Shown: positions 62,501-64,000 of the stretch, one piece after another
Layout: each line of letters begins with the position of its first letter
How positions within the stretch are numbered: position 1 is the stretch's first letter
NCBI RefSeq assembly: GCF_932526225.1
Contig: NC_064036.1
Coordinates: 2,294,001 to 2,358,000, forward strand
Direction of reading: 5' to 3'
DNA length: 64,000 bases
Source of the DNA: Nematostella vectensis
Lineage: Eukaryota > Cnidaria > Anthozoa > Actiniaria > Edwardsiidae
Notes under the pieces: generated by a model
The model's input: only the letters and a program-made list of their open reading frames with translations
Databases searched by the model: none
Told to the model about the DNA's origin: nothing
Position numbers and translations under genes: made by a program

Positions 62501-63895
62501 TGAGTGGTGCTGCAAGAGAGGGAAAAACATCATTTAACCCAGAAACGACTGGTATGAGTGGTGCTGCAAGAGAAGGGAAAAACATCATTTAACCCAGAAA
62601 CGACTGGTATGAGTGGTGCTGCAAGAGAGGGGAAAAACATCATTTAACCCAGAAACGACCGGTATGAGTAGTGCTACAAGAGAGGGGAAAACATCATTTA
62701 ACCCAGAAACGACCGGTATGAGTGGTGCTACAAGAGAGGGAAAAACATCATTTAACCCAGAAACGACCGGTATGAGTGGTGCTACAAGAGAGGGAAAAAC
62801 ATCATTTAACCCAGAAACGACCGGTATGAGTGGTGCTGCAAGAGAGGGGAAAACATCATTTAACCCAGAAACGACCAGTATGAGTGGTGCTGCAAGAGAA
62901 GGGAAAAACATCATTTAACCCAGAAACGACCGGTATGAGTGGTGCTACAAGAGAGGGAAAAACATCATTTAACCCAGAAACGACCGGTATGAGTGGTGCT
63001 ACAAGAGAGGGGAAAACATCATTTAACCCAGAAACGACCAGTATGAGTAGTGCTACAAGAGAGGGGAAAACATCATTTAACCCAGAAACGACCGGTATGA
63101 GTAGTGCTACAAGAGAGGGAAAAACATCATTTAACCCAGAAACGACCGGTATGAGTGGTGCTGCAAGAGAGGGGAAAACATCATTTAACCCAGAAACGAC
63201 CGGTATGAGTGGTGCTGCAATAGAGGGAAAAACATCATTTAACCCAGAAACGACCGGTATGAGTGGTGCTACAAGAGAAGGAAAAACATCATTTAACCCA
63301 GAAACGACCGGTATGAGTGGTGCTGCAATAGAGGGGAAAAACATCATTTAACCCAGAAACGACCGGTATGAGTAGTGCTGCAAGAGAGGGGAAAAACATC
63401 ATTTAACCCAGAAACGACCGGTATGAGTGGTGCTGCAAGAGAGGGAAAAACATCATTTAACCCAGAAACGACCGGTATGAGTGGTGCTGCAATAGAGGGA
63501 AAAACATCATTTAACCCAGAAACGACCGGTATGAGTGGTGCTACAAGAGAAGGGAAAAACATCATTTAACCCAGAAACGACCGGTATGAGTGGTGCTGCA
63601 ATAGAGGGGAAAAACATCATTTAACCCAGAAACCACCGGTATGAGTGGTGCTGCAAGAGAGGGAAAAACATCATTTAACCCAGAAACAACCGGTATGAGT
63701 GGTGCTGCAAGAGAGGGGAAAAACATCATTTAACCCAGAAACGACCGGTATGAGTGGTGCTGCAAGAGAGGGAAAAACATCATTTAACCCAGAAACGACC
63801 GGTATGAGTGGTGCTACAAGAGAGGGAAAAACATCATTTAACCCAGAAACGACCGGTATGAGTGGTGCTGCAATAGAGGGGAAAAACATCATTTA
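59493..63895 (-). repeat. 54-bp minisatellite made of the EXOSC10 acceptor and exon start (about 80 copies)
   Basis: On the minus strand each unit reads TTAAATGATGTTTTTCCC, a short pyrimidine stretch, TTG(C/T)AG, then the first 26 nt of the EXOSC10 exon, starting CACCACTCATACCGGTCG. The real exon (59518-59375) is the last unit, where GGG is followed by CTTTGTC rather than TTAAATG. The AG acceptor is kept in practically all units as CAG or TAG. Used as an acceptor, a unit gives HHSYRSFLG and then TAA. Blocks of five units recur (about 61700-61970 and 61970-62240), so larger segments have duplicated. Open frames on both strands (up to 343 codons) follow from 54 being a multiple of three. The array fills nearly all of this intron that is visible. 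Confidence 0.93.
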
Positions 63896-64000
63896 ACAAT
63901 CTTTGAAACCTAGAAATGAACAGAATGACCACTCATGAAAAGATGAATCTTCAAGAGTGATTCCATGTTCTAATGGTGCTCTCAACGGGCAAAAAGGATT
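63896..64000. other. Unique intron sequence at the right edge
   Basis: The array ends at 63895. I see no EXOSC10 exon in these 105 bases; the exon before HHSYRSFLG must lie further right. Confidence 0.4.

Noticed and set aside
61557..62592. 343- and 335-codon frames on both strands as genes
   Set aside because: They come from a 54-bp repeat (18 codons without stop) derived from an EXOSC10 splice site; both strands are open at once.
59493..63895. CRISPR array
   Set aside because: No unique spacers; units are contiguous and contain a splice acceptor of the host gene in animal DNA.

Overview
The window is nuclear DNA of an animal. Genes are split by GT-AG introns, the regulatory spacers are short, and the introns are loaded with minisatellites. 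The gene set (PEX14, NOC2L, hevamine-type GH18 chitinases with a CBM14 domain, EFHD2, selenoprotein U, an M13 metallopeptidase, EXOSC10) and the way the introns look suggest a cnidarian, probably a sea anemone or relative. The species is an inference. All gene models were built by eye from splice sites, reading phase and remembered family signatures; no alignment or database search was run.

Layout. 1-4686 (-): PEX14, with its 3' end beyond the left edge. 4842-13948 (+): NOC2L, head to head with PEX14 across a 155-bp shared promoter; one intron holds a 2.6-kb, 39-bp minisatellite. 14302-18602 (-) and 21011-24905 (-): a tandem pair of chitinase genes. The downstream-lying copy (14302-18602) has lost its catalytic Asp/Glu and carries a 1-nt deletion. 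26409-29180 (-): EFHD2/swiprosin. 31106-33033 (-): a PRXL2/selenoprotein U gene with an in-frame TGA at the redox site and a recognisable SECIS element at about 30597-30648. 33770-44244 (+): a complete 17-exon M13 (neprilysin/ECE-like) ectopeptidase. 44245-49351: gene-poor, with two minisatellites. 49352-63895 (-): the 3' two thirds of EXOSC10 (Rrp6), with its 5' end beyond the right edge.

The most striking pattern is that minisatellites in three unrelated genes have units that contain a real splice junction of the host gene. In EXOSC10 about 80 tandem 54-bp units each repeat the intron end, the AG acceptor and the first 26 nt of the exon that follows. In the M13 gene ten 63-bp units repeat an exon end and its GT donor. 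In PEX14 four 55-bp units do the same. In all three cases, use of a decoy site runs into an in-frame stop. A further 54-bp array in the intact chitinase gene exists as a single copy in its paralog, so it expanded after the gene duplication. The last codons and the stop of EXOSC10 also fall inside a minisatellite.

The genes are mostly unrelated housekeeping functions (peroxisome import, ribosome biogenesis, nuclear RNA decay) mixed with secreted or membrane enzymes. Apart from the divergent PEX14/NOC2L pair and the chitinase duplication I see no functional cluster.
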